A stretch of 64,000 bases of DNA from Jacaranda mimosifolia (Eukaryota; Streptophyta; Magnoliopsida; Lamiales; Bignoniaceae): positions 25,141,730 through 25,205,729 of the forward strand of contig CM032121.1 of assembly GCA_018894105.1 (NCBI GenBank), written 5' to 3'. Shown here one piece after another: positions 1-10,421 of the stretch. Every line of letters begins with the position of its first letter. The first letter of the stretch is position 1. The notes under the pieces are model-generated. The model saw nothing but the letters and a program-made list of their open reading frames with translations. It did no database searches and was not told the DNA's origin. Position numbers and translations under genes: made by a program.

Positions 1-901
1 ATTCAATAATTAAATGAACAATAAATAAATTAAGAATTGACATTCAATTCCAACAATTAAATGCTTATCTCATAAACAATTAATTCGTCAAGCAAAAATA
101 AGCATAACAATTATGCATCTCATTTTTGCACCAAATTGAAGATTAACTTTAACAAGATCTTTGAAAGCAATCAAAAATATCAAACATAATTTTGAGAACT
201 TGCACAACACTTGTGCATATATGTAGCATGATTCAATTTTAGTCACAAAAAAGACACAAAAAACTCCTCAAAACTCACCAAACCCGTGACTGGGTGCTGC
301 TGCCCTAGCCTAGCGCACAGCTGTGCAGTAGGCGTGCCTCGACTTAGCCAAGGCCTAGCCGGGCGTGGCTCTATTTTAGGTATTGGTCCAAGTCAAGTTG
401 TTTTTGGATCATTTTTTGTGCACCAAAAAATTTATGACACTTCCTAAACATCAAAACACACATTATAGATGAATTTTTGGATTCAATACACTTTTTGAAA
501 ATAGAAATTCAAGTGCTCATACTTGCTTCAAAAATCAAGTTTAAGAGAAAATCACTATTCTCCAAAAAAATCTCCAATAATCTCCAATCCAATTGGATCC
601 AAAAATGATCAAAACATCTTAAGACCAAATTTAACATGTTATATCAACATATAACATCATCCAATGGTAAATCAACATTCAACATTACCAACTATAAATC
701 AAAACAGACTAGCACATGAATTAACTCTTAAAATACATATTAGCATAATTTCAATTCATCACATAGGAGCCACATGCACCATCATCCAAACACTCCAATC
801 CATAAATTGGATCAAGTATTTGGAGATTTAGATCAATCCATCGTATGAATCAATCAAACAAAAATCCAAATTAAAGCATGAAATTAGGCTCCGATACCAC
901 T
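1..901 (-). mobile_element. Ty1/copia retrotransposon, 5' untranslated interior (copy B1)
   Basis: Read on the minus strand, this follows the LTR at 902-3130 and its primer-binding site. It is the leader region of the element, with no open frame. The part nearest the window start (about 1-240) matches, in reverse complement, the interior of the plus-strand copy at 57400-57625, which shows both belong to one family. The piece at 280-365 is unusually GC-rich for the area. The rest of the element, including any gag-pol and the second LTR, lies beyond the left edge. Confidence 0.75.
887..899 (-). other. Primer-binding site, initiator tRNA-Met type
   Basis: The minus strand reads TGGTATCGGAGCC two bases inside the LTR edge. 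This is one base from the TGGTATCAGAGC pattern complementary to the 3' end of plant initiator tRNA-Met, the usual primer for copia and many gypsy elements. It fixes the orientation (minus) and the LTR boundary at 902. Confidence 0.85.
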
Positions 902-1495
902 TGAAGTCAAGTGTAACATTAGGATCCAATAAATAAAGCACAAAATAGCTAAATTAACTAGGCTACACTCAAAAACAAGGATCTAATCACACTTTGAATT
1001 CAGATATGGATGAAGGATTACGTTGATTGCTCAAAAATCCAAGGTAAAGAGGAAGAACACTTAAACTCTTCAAAACTTTCTTCCAATGGCGCAGCAGAAA
1101 CTCGGCAATGATTGCCCAATCAAAACACCTCCAAATTTGTGAAATTTTGAAAAAATCTCCTCAACACCTTGGGGAAGTGCCAGAAAAAAATTCAGCAACA
1201 ATTGAATCTGGCAAGGTCTAGAAAAAAGCCTCCAAAATTTCTGCCGTTGCAGTGGATCTCCAAAAGCTTAGCTATCAAAGTGTCTAGCCTCTAATGACAA
1301 GATCCACACACCAATGGAAAATCCAAATCACTCCTTAATTAGTTGGAAAATCAAGGAGAGAAGAATAGGATGAAGGCCAAATTTTAGGAGGAAGAGATGA
1401 AGAAAATGTAAAGCCTCAACTCATGAATGAATCACACAAAATTGGAGGGAAAAATGGAATCTAACAATTAGATCGTGCAAGCCCCACCTCTCTCC

Positions 1496-1503
1496 TATTT
1501 ATA
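1496..1503 (-). promoter_or_regulatory. TATA box of the B1 LTR
   Basis: TATAAATA on the minus strand lies at the centre of the near-palindrome CTCCTATAAATAGGAG. The copies at 56652-56659 and 52789-52796 have TATA-like sequences at the equivalent LTR position, so this is the probable U3 promoter of the retrotransposon. Confidence 0.65.
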
Positions 1504-1717
1504 GGAGTGGAGGTGTGATGCAAGTTGGCATCACACCTCCCATGAAGTTGGCGCCAACTCGCAAGCAAGTTGCATGTGTGAAATTCTTAATTTCACTTGC
1601 ATTTGAATTTCATTCGGAATCTTCATTTCATCTCATGAAATGTCAATCAAATAAATTCAAATGCACTCCAAATGAACTCTTTCATTTTGAATTTTCCTCC
1701 AAAATTAATTCTTCACA

Positions 1718-1932
1718 TTAATTAAATTAGCCTCTTAATTTAATTAATTGGTCTTGACTTAACTCTTTAAGTCAATTAGCTTACCTTCTTAAGCTAGAAA
1801 GTGTCAACTTAACTCCTTAAGTTAACTTGACCAATTGATATTCATGTGGCACCAATTAAATTAACTCCTTAATTTAATTGGTCTAATTTAACTGCTTAAA
1901 TTATTTAGATCAATTTAATAATTAAATTGATC
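1718..1932 (-). repeat. Array of seven short inverted repeats in the LTR
   Basis: Seven consecutive perfect inverted repeats follow each other within 215 bp. Plus-strand arm/loop/arm positions are 1718-1729/6/1736-1747, 1754-1762/4/1767-1775, 1777-1783/6/1790-1796, 1806-1812/4/1817-1823, 1852-1864/4/1869-1881, 1884-1891/4/1896-1903 and 1908-1919/1/1921-1932. Arms are 7-13 bp. Four of the loops are CTCT, CTCC, CTCC and CTGC on the plus strand (AGAG, GGAG, GGAG and GCAG in element sense), always between TTAA pairs. Equivalent arrays occur in the other LTR copies. Confidence 0.85.
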
Positions 1933-3130
1933 AAGCCTAAATGACCAAATATTAGTCAATCGTTTCCCTCCCTAAAATGGGTCAAGAGGAATATTTCTAA
2001 CTTTTAGAATATTCCCTTCATCGAATAGGATTTTCCAATTGGCTTTTGTGTGTGACCCATTAGGTTCTATCATTCATTAGATATGGGCTCACAACTCTTG
2101 TGATATTTAGAATATCGAAATATTCACATCAGTTTAAACTCCTTTAAACTAATGACTTAATTCAATTAATTTCTATTAATTGAAGAGTGCCCAATCTCTA
2201 TGGTCGATGTCTAACCTCAAGCCCATGGAACACAACCAATTGACCGAAATAAATATGCTTTTGGAGAACCATTCTAGCTCTACGCTTACCATGCAATGCA
2301 AATACGATCCTTCCATCTCCTATCTCCCAAAAGCGGCCTAGGGAAAGATATTTGTTGGCTCCCTAATAGCCTCAATAACTATGTTTCTATTCTCAATGTT
2401 CAATTTCCCTTTATGACCTCATCTTTGGAAAACTCTTTTTTCAAATTGTCATACTACCTTGCGCAAGGATTTTATAGAGTCAATCATTATAGAATACATA
2501 GAATACATAGGAGATGTACTCGCACTTCATAACGATGAGGAGATTGATCCCATATTGAATCTCACAAGCCTCTATGTCTAAGTAGCTCATACACATCTCA
2601 ACCCGAAAGACCCGCGATGTGGTCAAGGAAGAGACAAAGTATGAGGACCTAAACACAAGGTTACCATGGATCCTCAAGTCAAAGGACTAATTATATATCA
2701 CTATCGACTTGCCACTCGGCTATCTAGTGGATTCTGCGGACAGGTAGTGAACTTGTTCTCTAATAAGCACCCACTAACATGCACCTATGTCTAATATGGA
2801 TTGCTCATGAATCGGAGCAATATCCAACCCTTGGATTTATAAATCGTTAGTGCAAGTCTATCCAAATCTTAGATGCCATGTCTCATAAGATTTTACAACT
2901 TGGAATATTTTAAGATCACGACCGTTAAGACTTATTTCATGATCACCACCCAGTGCGTGACCAAGTCCCATAGTCTTTTGTGATCTAAGGGCTTCAACCA
3001 AATGCCAGTGAAGTAAAATAAGCATAAGATGAAGATGGCCATTTATAATGAATATCATTCAATCAAGATTGTATCACAAGTGAAATAGTTTACATGGCAA
3101 TCTAATTGGTTGCGGTGCACTATTCCAACA

Positions 3131-3729
3131 TAAAGGAAAGCAAGTAGCAAGTGACCCTACAATGACTGAAAGGACATGAAGGACTGCAACTATGGAGGTT
3201 AGATTAATTTATTTAGCTATTTTGTTGCTTTAGGGAAATACATTTCATCATTTATGTTGTCTTTGTCTACTTTGCAGGGCAAGAATCTCGTTGAAACTCT
3301 CAGTCAATCTAATAAAGATGTGGAACATCCTGCGAAAGTGGGAGCCAATGAAGAGCCAAGCATCTTACCTCCATTTAAACATGCTGCAGTAGTTTCTAAA
3401 GCTAAAGAAGAGTGGACCAACTTGCACTTGCTTGAATCTCAAGCATCTGTGCAGGACCTTCTCCAACCACCAATATTGCAGCAAGGACCATCCATGTATG
3501 ATCAATTGATGCAATCAAAGTCACAAGAGAGTCAAAGAGTGAATATTAGGGCACCTCCACATTTATTGGCACTTAGCAATCTCAGTCAAATACTCAAACT
3601 AGTAGGTTGACTCAATTGTCTGTACCAACATTCATGGAAGATGGAGTGAAGCATGTGACAATGGCTAACCTTACTGTTGCTGTGAAAGAGTTGAATGAAA
3701 TGGGGAAGAAAAAGAAGAAGAAACACTGA
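3131..3729 (+). pseudogene. Exon-like coding remnant of unknown identity, frame-shifted
   Basis: An acceptor-like TTTGCAG ends at 3277 and is followed by an open frame running GKNLVETLSQS... to a stop at 3608-3610. A second frame then carries a plausible continuation (...SVPTFMEDGVKHVTMANLT...) ending in a lysine run and TGA at 3727-3729. The two frames together look like one exon with a frame break around 3570-3610. A short upstream exon ending near 3199 before GTTAGATT is possible. The protein is hydrophilic and rich in Q, S and K, with no motif I recognise. It could be the C-terminal part of a host gene or of a transposon-encoded protein, cut off by copia insertion at 3131. Confidence 0.4.
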
Positions 3730-4489
3730 TATTGGGGTGTATAGACATTTGATAGGAATGAAGGGAGTTTTTGTTGATTGAAAAGTAATTTATAAGTGTG
3801 AAAATTGAATTGTTCTGACCTTTTCTTTTGATGCAAATGCTTTTGTTGTAAGGAATGCAAACTAGTGTAAAGCATCTTTTGGTTGAATGGGAGTTCAGTT
3901 TCAGATTTGACTTACCTTTACCTATTTTTATTATATTTGATTGCATTAACATATTTTGTGTTATGATGTGTGTATACGTTTTGGCTGAGATATTTGTGAT
4001 AACAAGTATATGAAATTGGTTTACTTGCTGGAATTATGTACAAGGTCATGGTGATATTGGTTTAGTTACTATTTTTAACTATGAAATGTGTATGATATTG
4101 GTTTAGTTGCTCTTTTTTGCTACTTTGGTTTAGAGCTATTTTTTCTCAATCTTCTTCATACTCATTAGTTAGTACTGCATTCACCCTGCTTTTTGCACAT
4201 GGTTTTTGCATTCTCAATTTGGGAGTCTCAATCCCAATTACTAGTTCAAATCTACCTACTCAATTAACACAATCAACACTAGTCATATTTAACCAGAAAT
4301 TTGAAGAGAAAGAGAACAATTGAAGACAACATTATTTAACTTAAATTTCACTTCATAATCACATAGTACAACTCATATTTTATCTTCAATAAAGAAAAAT
4401 AAAAAAGAAAAAAATACAAGCCGAGCGAATGCAGGGGAAGAAGGTCGAGATTTCCAAAATCCTCCTTCAAAAATTAACACCTCCAACAA
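3730..4489. other. Non-coding stretch after the exon remnant
   Basis: T-rich downstream sequence with no supported gene. It probably holds the 3' untranslated region of the remnant ending at 3729 and of the minus-strand GRF pseudogene ending at 4490. The short open frame at 4117-4323 has no recognisable features. Confidence 0.4.
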
Positions 4490-4813
4490 TTAGTTCCAAA
4501 GCACCGCAATGGCAAGCACCAAACCTCCAAACAATAAGATTTTCATTTTCTTCACTTTCCACTTAAGTTGGGCATTCTCGTTTTCCATAACCCTCAGTTT
4601 GACCTCCATACTATTAGGTCGCTGGAGAAGTCCTGGAATGATTTTTCTTGCCCTCACACACAATGAGTTGTCTTCCCATTGAAAGAATGAACACCCGTCT
4701 ATCTTCTCGAAACAAGTCTGAAATCATTTACCTGGATTTTTGTCCGTCCATGAAGTGCATAGGACGGCGGACTTTCCACAGTAGCAATTAATCGATGATG
4801 GCATGTCAGACAT
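4490..4813 (-). pseudogene. GRF zinc-finger membrane protein, broken by an in-frame stop
   Basis: The minus-strand frame from ATG at 4813-4811 to TAA at 4492-4490 has 107 codons. It shows the GRF-type zinc-finger layout: CYCG near residue 10, then C...W...NPG, a conserved F and C (FQTC), and CSFFQWED. A charged helix (about 70-90) and a hydrophobic C-terminal segment (KMKILLFGGLVLAIAVLW) follow, the usual build of small plant zf-GRF proteins with a C-terminal membrane anchor. A TGA at 4724-4726 falls straight after NPGK, in the core of the finger, so the gene is broken unless it is spliced or read through. zf-GRF domains bind nucleic acid in other proteins; the role of this small type is not established here. 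The setting is transposon-rich. Confidence 0.7.
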
Positions 4814-6120
4814 CTCTCCACCATGAGAAAGTGAGAAAGTTCCAATTTTTTGGATGATTGTTGATAAATTTCTAGAATGGGAGAATTTGTAAAACTAGGG
4901 TTCTTGGAAGGAAACAAACCTCTTGAAGATTTTAGATGTGAAGTGATTTTTTGTTAGTCAATCGCGTTTTTAGCGATGGTTGATTTATGTTTTTAAGTTT
5001 TTTGTTTTTCAAATTTTTTGTGGGATTCTGCATTTGTGAATTGATGACATGTAAGTTCGATCCCCCCCCCCCCCAACTGGGGCCAAGTGTCACAAATTTT
5101 CTAACATGGCACGAGTGGGGCGCCATGCCATATGCCACATAGGAAAGATGATGAGGTCTGGAGTGACAGGATGCCATGCGACGCCACGTCATGAGCCATG
5201 TAGGATCGAGTTGGTGGCAAATGACATTCAAACTGAATTTGTTCTCAAATTGCCAAATTTCAGGAGTTAGTGTACCAATCTTGCGGCGCAAAAAAATAAA
5301 GTCGAAATTTGCCAGTGGGGTATAGTTACATAATTTTGCAATTTGACCTTCCTTTTTTTAGTGATATTTTATATGTATTTAAGATTTTTGAGAGTTTATA
5401 AAATAATTTAAAGTATTTAATAAAGTTTTAGGGTACAAACCCATGAGTATCAAATTACGATGCTAAAAACTTATAAATTCCTTAGGAAAATAAAGATACC
5501 CTTCATTACTTTTTATAATTAAATATTTTATTATTTTATTTTTAACTATATTAGTTATAAAATTATACTAATTCTTTTGTAATTTATTAGAGTATATTTT
5601 ATTCAAAACTTTCAATTTTTAACATAAATTAAACCTAACATTTTATGAATTTCAAAATTCAAATAAGCTCTTTGTAGTTCATAAAATGATTAACATAAAG
5701 TTCATCAAAATACGCGAACCGTTTCTCTTCTTCTCTCTTTAAATAGTGAGCTAAATCATGAGTGATATTTTCATATTTTCCTGATATTCTTTGCTGAAAC
5801 ACAAGTAATTGAGATGGCCGCTTCTACAGACGCTGATCTGTACATTTTCTGCAAACAATTGTTTGTTATTTAGGAACCAAATAAAGTTGCACATCCCCAC
5901 GGCAGCCTTTCATTCGTTCGTTTCCGTCTTATGTTACGTACAGAATCCCCGTTTAATTTACTTGACACAAGCAAAGTTTACAGCCCAAAATAATGAGCTC
6001 AATATATTCAATCAATCAATCAATCAATCAATCATACTCTACCAAAAAAGGCGCATTAAGATAAGTAGGGCAGAGACCGCATAGTGGACCCATCAACCAT
6101 TGATAAGTATCATAGCCAAT
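4814..6120. other. Non-coding AT-rich stretch with a 13-C run
   Basis: No supported gene. A run of 13 C residues lies at 5062-5074. Sequence between about 5080 and 5350 is GC-richer and resembles transposon sequence, but no terminal repeats could be matched. A TCAA microsatellite lies at about 6008-6034. The open frames at 4932-5291 and 5809-6084 show no protein features. Confidence 0.4.
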
Positions 6121-6926
6121 TAGGCTGTCAATGAATCGGATTTAAATCGAATCAATCATATTCGAATTTAAATTTAATTATCAAAATTCATATTTAAATT
6201 CAATCCGATTTAATACAATATTCGAATTCAATGAATGTCTGAAATCCAATAAAAAAATCTAACCTGATTTAATATTTTTTCTTTCTTTTTTCCCCATTTT
6301 GGATTGTATAAAAATATTATATTCATAAAATAAACTTACGTCATATTTGAATTTTTAACAATTTTTTATTATATATTATTTCAAAGGTTAAATTTGAATA
6401 CTAAACTCCTATTTAGTATATCTAAGGTTAACTGGCTTGTGGTCCAATAGCATAAATCTCCTATATTATATGAGAGGTCAGGAATTCGAGCTCAAATAGA
6501 CTCCTGATATGCGTACGCATGTATAAATAAAAAAATAAAAAAATATTTCACATTATATTAATGTATAGGTGTACTAACACATTATTTTATTTGACATTTT
6601 ATCAGTATCCTTCTTATTTTTTAGGTTAAAGACTCAATATTAATAGCATAATATAGACATTAATATAGATATTAAATCAATATAATAGATAGATTTTATT
6701 TTAAAATCTTTAGTAATATTATATATAAGAGTATTAATCTAATAAAAAATTATTAAAGTTCAGATTCGATTTTTAACGGATCAGATTGCTTAATTCTATA
6801 TCCGATCAACTTATTTCGAATTACAGATATTTATAATCAAATATGATCCATCGGATATTTTAATCGAATAAAAATCTTAAATTTTGAATCGAATTCAAAT
6901 TAAAATTCAATTCATTGACAGCTCTA
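6121..6926. mobile_element. Non-autonomous hAT-type DNA transposon
   Basis: The left end reads TAGGCTGTCAATGAAT and the reverse complement of the right end reads TAGAGCTGTCAATGAAT, so the termini are inverted repeats. The flanks are TAGCCAAT (6113-6120) and CAACCAAT (6927-6934), an 8-bp duplication with two differences, as expected for an old hAT insertion. The 806-bp interior is very AT-rich, has no transposase and contains a SINE-like unit at about 6425-6540. Confidence 0.7.
6425..6540 (+). mobile_element. tRNA-derived SINE-like unit
   Basis: The sequence has an A-box-like GTGGTCCAATAGCA near 6440-6453 and a B-box-like GAATTCGAGCTC near 6482-6493, about 30 bases apart, and ends in an A-rich tail near 6530-6540. 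The layout matches the internal RNA polymerase III promoter of plant SINEs. A related unit lies at about 23496-23720. The exact ends and the target duplication were not resolved. Confidence 0.5.
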
Positions 6927-7135
6927 CAACCAATGAATGAGCAATCAACATGGATACCGAAATTTAATTCGGAGAGCACACTATCATGCATGATTCATGA
7001 TTCATTTCATGAATTATTCTTGACATGAATTTGAAAAATAATGTTCTTCTAGTAGGATCGAAGATTGAGTGAGAATAAATTCGGATATGGTTCTTTATAC
7101 TAAAATTTAATAGAAGTCAAGATATTTGGGTTTGT

Positions 7136-7589
7136 TTAACAAAAATTCTCCAACTTAAAATAGTTGAAGTTTGTCCAACGAAAGTTCTGTACCATTCAAA
7201 TTAATAAAGAAGCAGAAGAAATAAGTAGGGAGAAAAATATAGGCTTTGTTTGATTTTTGTTTTGGGTGTTTTAGGAAAAATATTTTAGGAGAATGAATTT
7301 TGAGGAGTAAGATTTGTGAATGTGATGTATGTTTGATTTCGTTTTGGAGGTGGTTAAAGTTCATTTTGAAAAAAATATTACGTATTTTTAATTATAAATA
7401 TTGAATCAATATATTTTTATTTTGATTAATGGGGTAAAAATGTGACTTTATATTAATATTTTTACGTATGTATAGTTGCAAAGCATATTAATTTGATATT
7501 ATATAAATAGTTTGTATAATATAACAATGTTTTCCTATTTAAGATAGTTGAACAAACTTCAACTATCATAGTTATTTGTCTAATGTTAA
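7136..7589. mobile_element. Possible MITE with inverted ends
   Basis: The segments 7161-7179 and 7547-7565 are inverted copies over 19 bp with one mismatch (core TAGTTGAAGTTTGT). Weaker inverted similarity extends outward to TTAAC at 7136 and GTTAA at 7589. There is no coding capacity. The target duplication is not clear, so the superfamily is not assigned. Confidence 0.4.
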
Positions 7590-8144
7590 GATAATATACA
7601 GATAATTGTAATGCTATTCCCAACTTCTACTCCCCAAAATTCATTAATTTAAAATATTTTTTTTGTTTATTAACTCAACATTTGACAAATCAATATGCAT
7701 TATACATATAAAGAATATAATTTGTCAAGTCGTAGACAGCATCAAACCAAATTAGTCTTATTTCAGAGAGAGAGAGAAAGAGAGAGAGAAGGCGAATGGC
7801 AGGAATATCACATTTCAAATCATCTACATGAATCCTGCTGTTTGATTATGTTTTCTTTTCCATCTTTTATTTTCAATATTTTTAATTTTTGAAAAGATAA
7901 TTAGAGAAAATAAGTTGAAAATGAGTTTTTATTTGAATAGTTCGTTAGAAAAAGTAATGATTATATATAGTTTAATAGGTTGTAAGTGGAGAAAAATAGT
8001 AATAATGAAAGTAAAGGGAGAAGACATATATGCTATTAAAAAAAGATATATAAGTTATTGAAAAATGTATTTTGAAATAAAAATGAATTAAAATTTTAGT
8101 AAAAATGGTTAAGTTGTGAAATAAATAAAAAATTAGCATGTGTT
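7590..8144. other. Non-coding stretch with a GA-rich microsatellite
   Basis: AT-rich sequence with a GA/GAAA repeat at about 7765-7791. No gene is supported. Confidence 0.45.
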
Positions 8145-8213
8145 CAGTGCGATGCACCAAAAATAATTTTAATATTGAAATAATTTTAAAATTATTTTCA
8201 GTGCATCACATTG
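8145..8213. repeat. 69-bp imperfect palindrome
   Basis: Two 28-base arms, starting CAGTGCGATGCAC at 8145 and ending GTGCATCACATTG at 8213 on the plus strand, are inverted copies with about four mismatches around a 13-base spacer. It could be the remnant of a small foldback element or a transcribed hairpin. Confidence 0.6.
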
Positions 8214-9068
8214 TTGTAATATTAATTAAAGTAATTATTTATATTTAAAATCAAATTGATATAAAATATAAATAAAAAATTCATATTTTTTTCAAATAAA
8301 TTAATAATAAAATATGCTTAAAATTAGTTCTAAGGATAAAAAAATCCACCTGCTTGCTATTGCTCGTCATCCTTAGTCACTATATACTCAAGTAAATATC
8401 TTTATCAAAATTTGATTAGAATCACCAAGTTTCATTGATATATATGAACAATTCTCCACTTATTTACATATATTAATATTTAAATAATTTTTTTCTTGAT
8501 TATTACAATAAAGTAATAATTATAACGTGGACAAACATGACTGAATATGATGTTTAATTAATAAAAAAATATTATTATAACTGAGAAAATTGTCTATTCC
8601 ACAAAGCTCATAAATTAAATTTGTCAACTAAATAATAATAATAAAAAAAAAGAACAAACCTTCGTGATTCTGATGTAAATCAATCATAAATATTCAATGT
8701 TTTTCTTGATTCTCTTAATATTCCCTTTATCATGCACATGGATTACATTAATATCTAAAGTCAATCAATTTCATATAACGAACAAAACATATAATTAAAA
8801 CCCCAACATATAAAATCAATGAAAGAATAAAACTAAATAGCAATATATTTTTCTTTACTTACATAGAAATTTTTTTATGGAGAGATACTTAGTCATTTCT
8901 CTTCTTCAAGATATGAAATTGGAAGAATGTATGAGAGTTATTTGAGACTTGGATGTGTTTTCATTTTTTAAATTGTATTTTGGTATATAAAGTATAAGAG
9001 CTTTAATAAATCTAAACATCTTTGATATTATCTCATCAATATTTGTAATATCATATAGATAATATCAA
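8214..9068. other. AT-rich non-coding stretch; its end is a duplicated flank
   Basis: No gene is supported up to about 8990. From about 8995 to 9068, and on the far side of the MULE from 10175 to about 10230, the sequence matches 20661-20771 (TTTGATATTATCTCATCAAT and following). It is therefore one copy of a duplicated flank that was later split by the MULE. Confidence 0.6.
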
Positions 9069-10174
9069 GGGTAAATAGCAGACAACCCCCAATGTATAGG
9101 GTCATGTGCACTTTGCTCCCGTGCCACCCAACCGTTACAAATGTGTTAAATGATTACTTAACTTTGCTAAATGTGCTTGAATACCCCCTCGTTCCATTTT
9201 TCAATAGAATATTCCACCGAAAATGCTAAAATACTTTTGAATCTATTTCACTTTACCTCTTCAACTTTAATAAAATGTGCATTTAACAAACTGATTATTC
9301 TAAAGTGTTGCACTTTTATCATTAAATTTTTATTTTTGTGGAATAAAGTGAAACATTTTATAAAAAATATTATCACACACTAGTCACTTGTCAATATATG
9401 GACAATTAAATCAGTTTGAGCTATCATATAGTTTTAAATTAATTTTGTGATTATATTTTACTTAGTTTATATGCATGAGATGATTAAAATTAATTTTAAA
9501 ATTGTACCTTAATTGATTTTTATATCAATGTAACATTATACATACTTGTTAGCTAATGATATTTAAATATGCTTAATTTAAATGGAGTAATCAATGAGAG
9601 AGATAATGTGGATACTAAGATCTACATTATTTTTTGTCAATATTCGTCTGACTAGCATCACCTATCCTATTTTTATTCAAATTAAAACCATAAACCACTT
9701 ACACTCTTAATTAAATAAATAAGCACAAATTTATAAGTACAACATAAAAATTATTTAGTAACAGAACCCACCCCAAAATTAATTTTTAATTATATTACAC
9801 ACATCAATTTAGGAAATTTTTTCCATTAAGTTGGATTATACATTTCAGATAACTCAAATTGACTAAATTGGTGATACACTGATAATTAAGTAATATATGG
9901 TAATAATTGTTGGCAAAATATTTTACTTTATTCCACCAAAATAAGAATATAATGCTAAGAAAAATATTTTAAAGTATTTTAGGTGGCTAAACATAAATTT
10001 TTTAAAACATTAGGGGGTAAAGTGCAACAACTTTTAAACATATCACCAGAAAGTTGGAACATGGGTATTTAAGCACAATTAGCAAAGATTAGGTAATCAT
10101 TTCGCACACTTGCAATGGTTAGGGGGCAAAGTGCAAATGACCTAATACATAGGGGGGTTGTCAACTATTTACCC
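9069..10174. mobile_element. Non-autonomous Mutator-like element (MULE)
   Basis: The left end GGGTAAATAGCAGACAACCC matches the reverse complement of the right end (GGGTAAATAGTTGACAACCC). Inverted similarity continues for about 100 bp on each side with the CACTTTGCCCCC type of sequence. The flanks TAATATCAA at 9060-9068 and 10175-10183 are a perfect 9-bp duplication, the MULE signature. The unit is 1106 bp with no transposase gene; the 70-codon open frame at 9171-9383 has no recognisable motif. The uninterrupted target survives at about 20738-20760. Confidence 0.88.
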
Positions 10175-10250
10175 TAATATCAAATCTTCTACTAGATAAA
10201 AATTATGAAACATTATCAAATACATTTTGAATTTTGATGAAAAAAAAAAT

Positions 10251-10421
10251 TAGAGATAAGATACAATCATATCAGTTAGAGATAATAATTAACAAGTAAT
10301 AGTTTTTTAATTCAATTAAAATACTCAAAATTCTAAAAATTTGACATGTGGCAAAAATTGCACAATTAGAATCAAAATTGTACAATTAGATAAGTACAAA
10401 ACTGTGTTATATATAATAGTA
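10251..10421 (-). mobile_element. Truncated Helitron 5' terminal region
   Basis: The sequence resembles the 5'-terminal ends of the two Helitrons at 20521-20660 and 22890-23018 (AATTCTAA...TTGCACAATTA...GTGTTATATATAATAGTA). It lacks the final TAGA and is directly followed at 10422 by the 3' end of the next Helitron, so it is a remnant at the junction. Confidence 0.55.

Larger units (their letters stand above)
902..3130 (-). mobile_element. Long terminal repeat of copia element B1
   Basis: On the minus strand the repeat starts TGTTGGAATAGTGC at 3130 and ends ...CTTGACTTCA at 902, giving TG...CA ends and about 2.23 kb. It is homologous along its length to the plus-strand LTR at 54699-57276, the minus-strand solo LTR at 52237-54244 and, more distantly, the LTR at 49108 to about 51190. 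It holds a TATA box near 1500 and an array of inverted repeats at 1718-1932. The left neighbour is its own PBS and interior, so this is the 5' LTR. The outer flank starts TAAAG at 3131; the partner duplication is outside the window. The scattered short open frames inside are not conserved as proteins and are not called. Confidence 0.85.
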
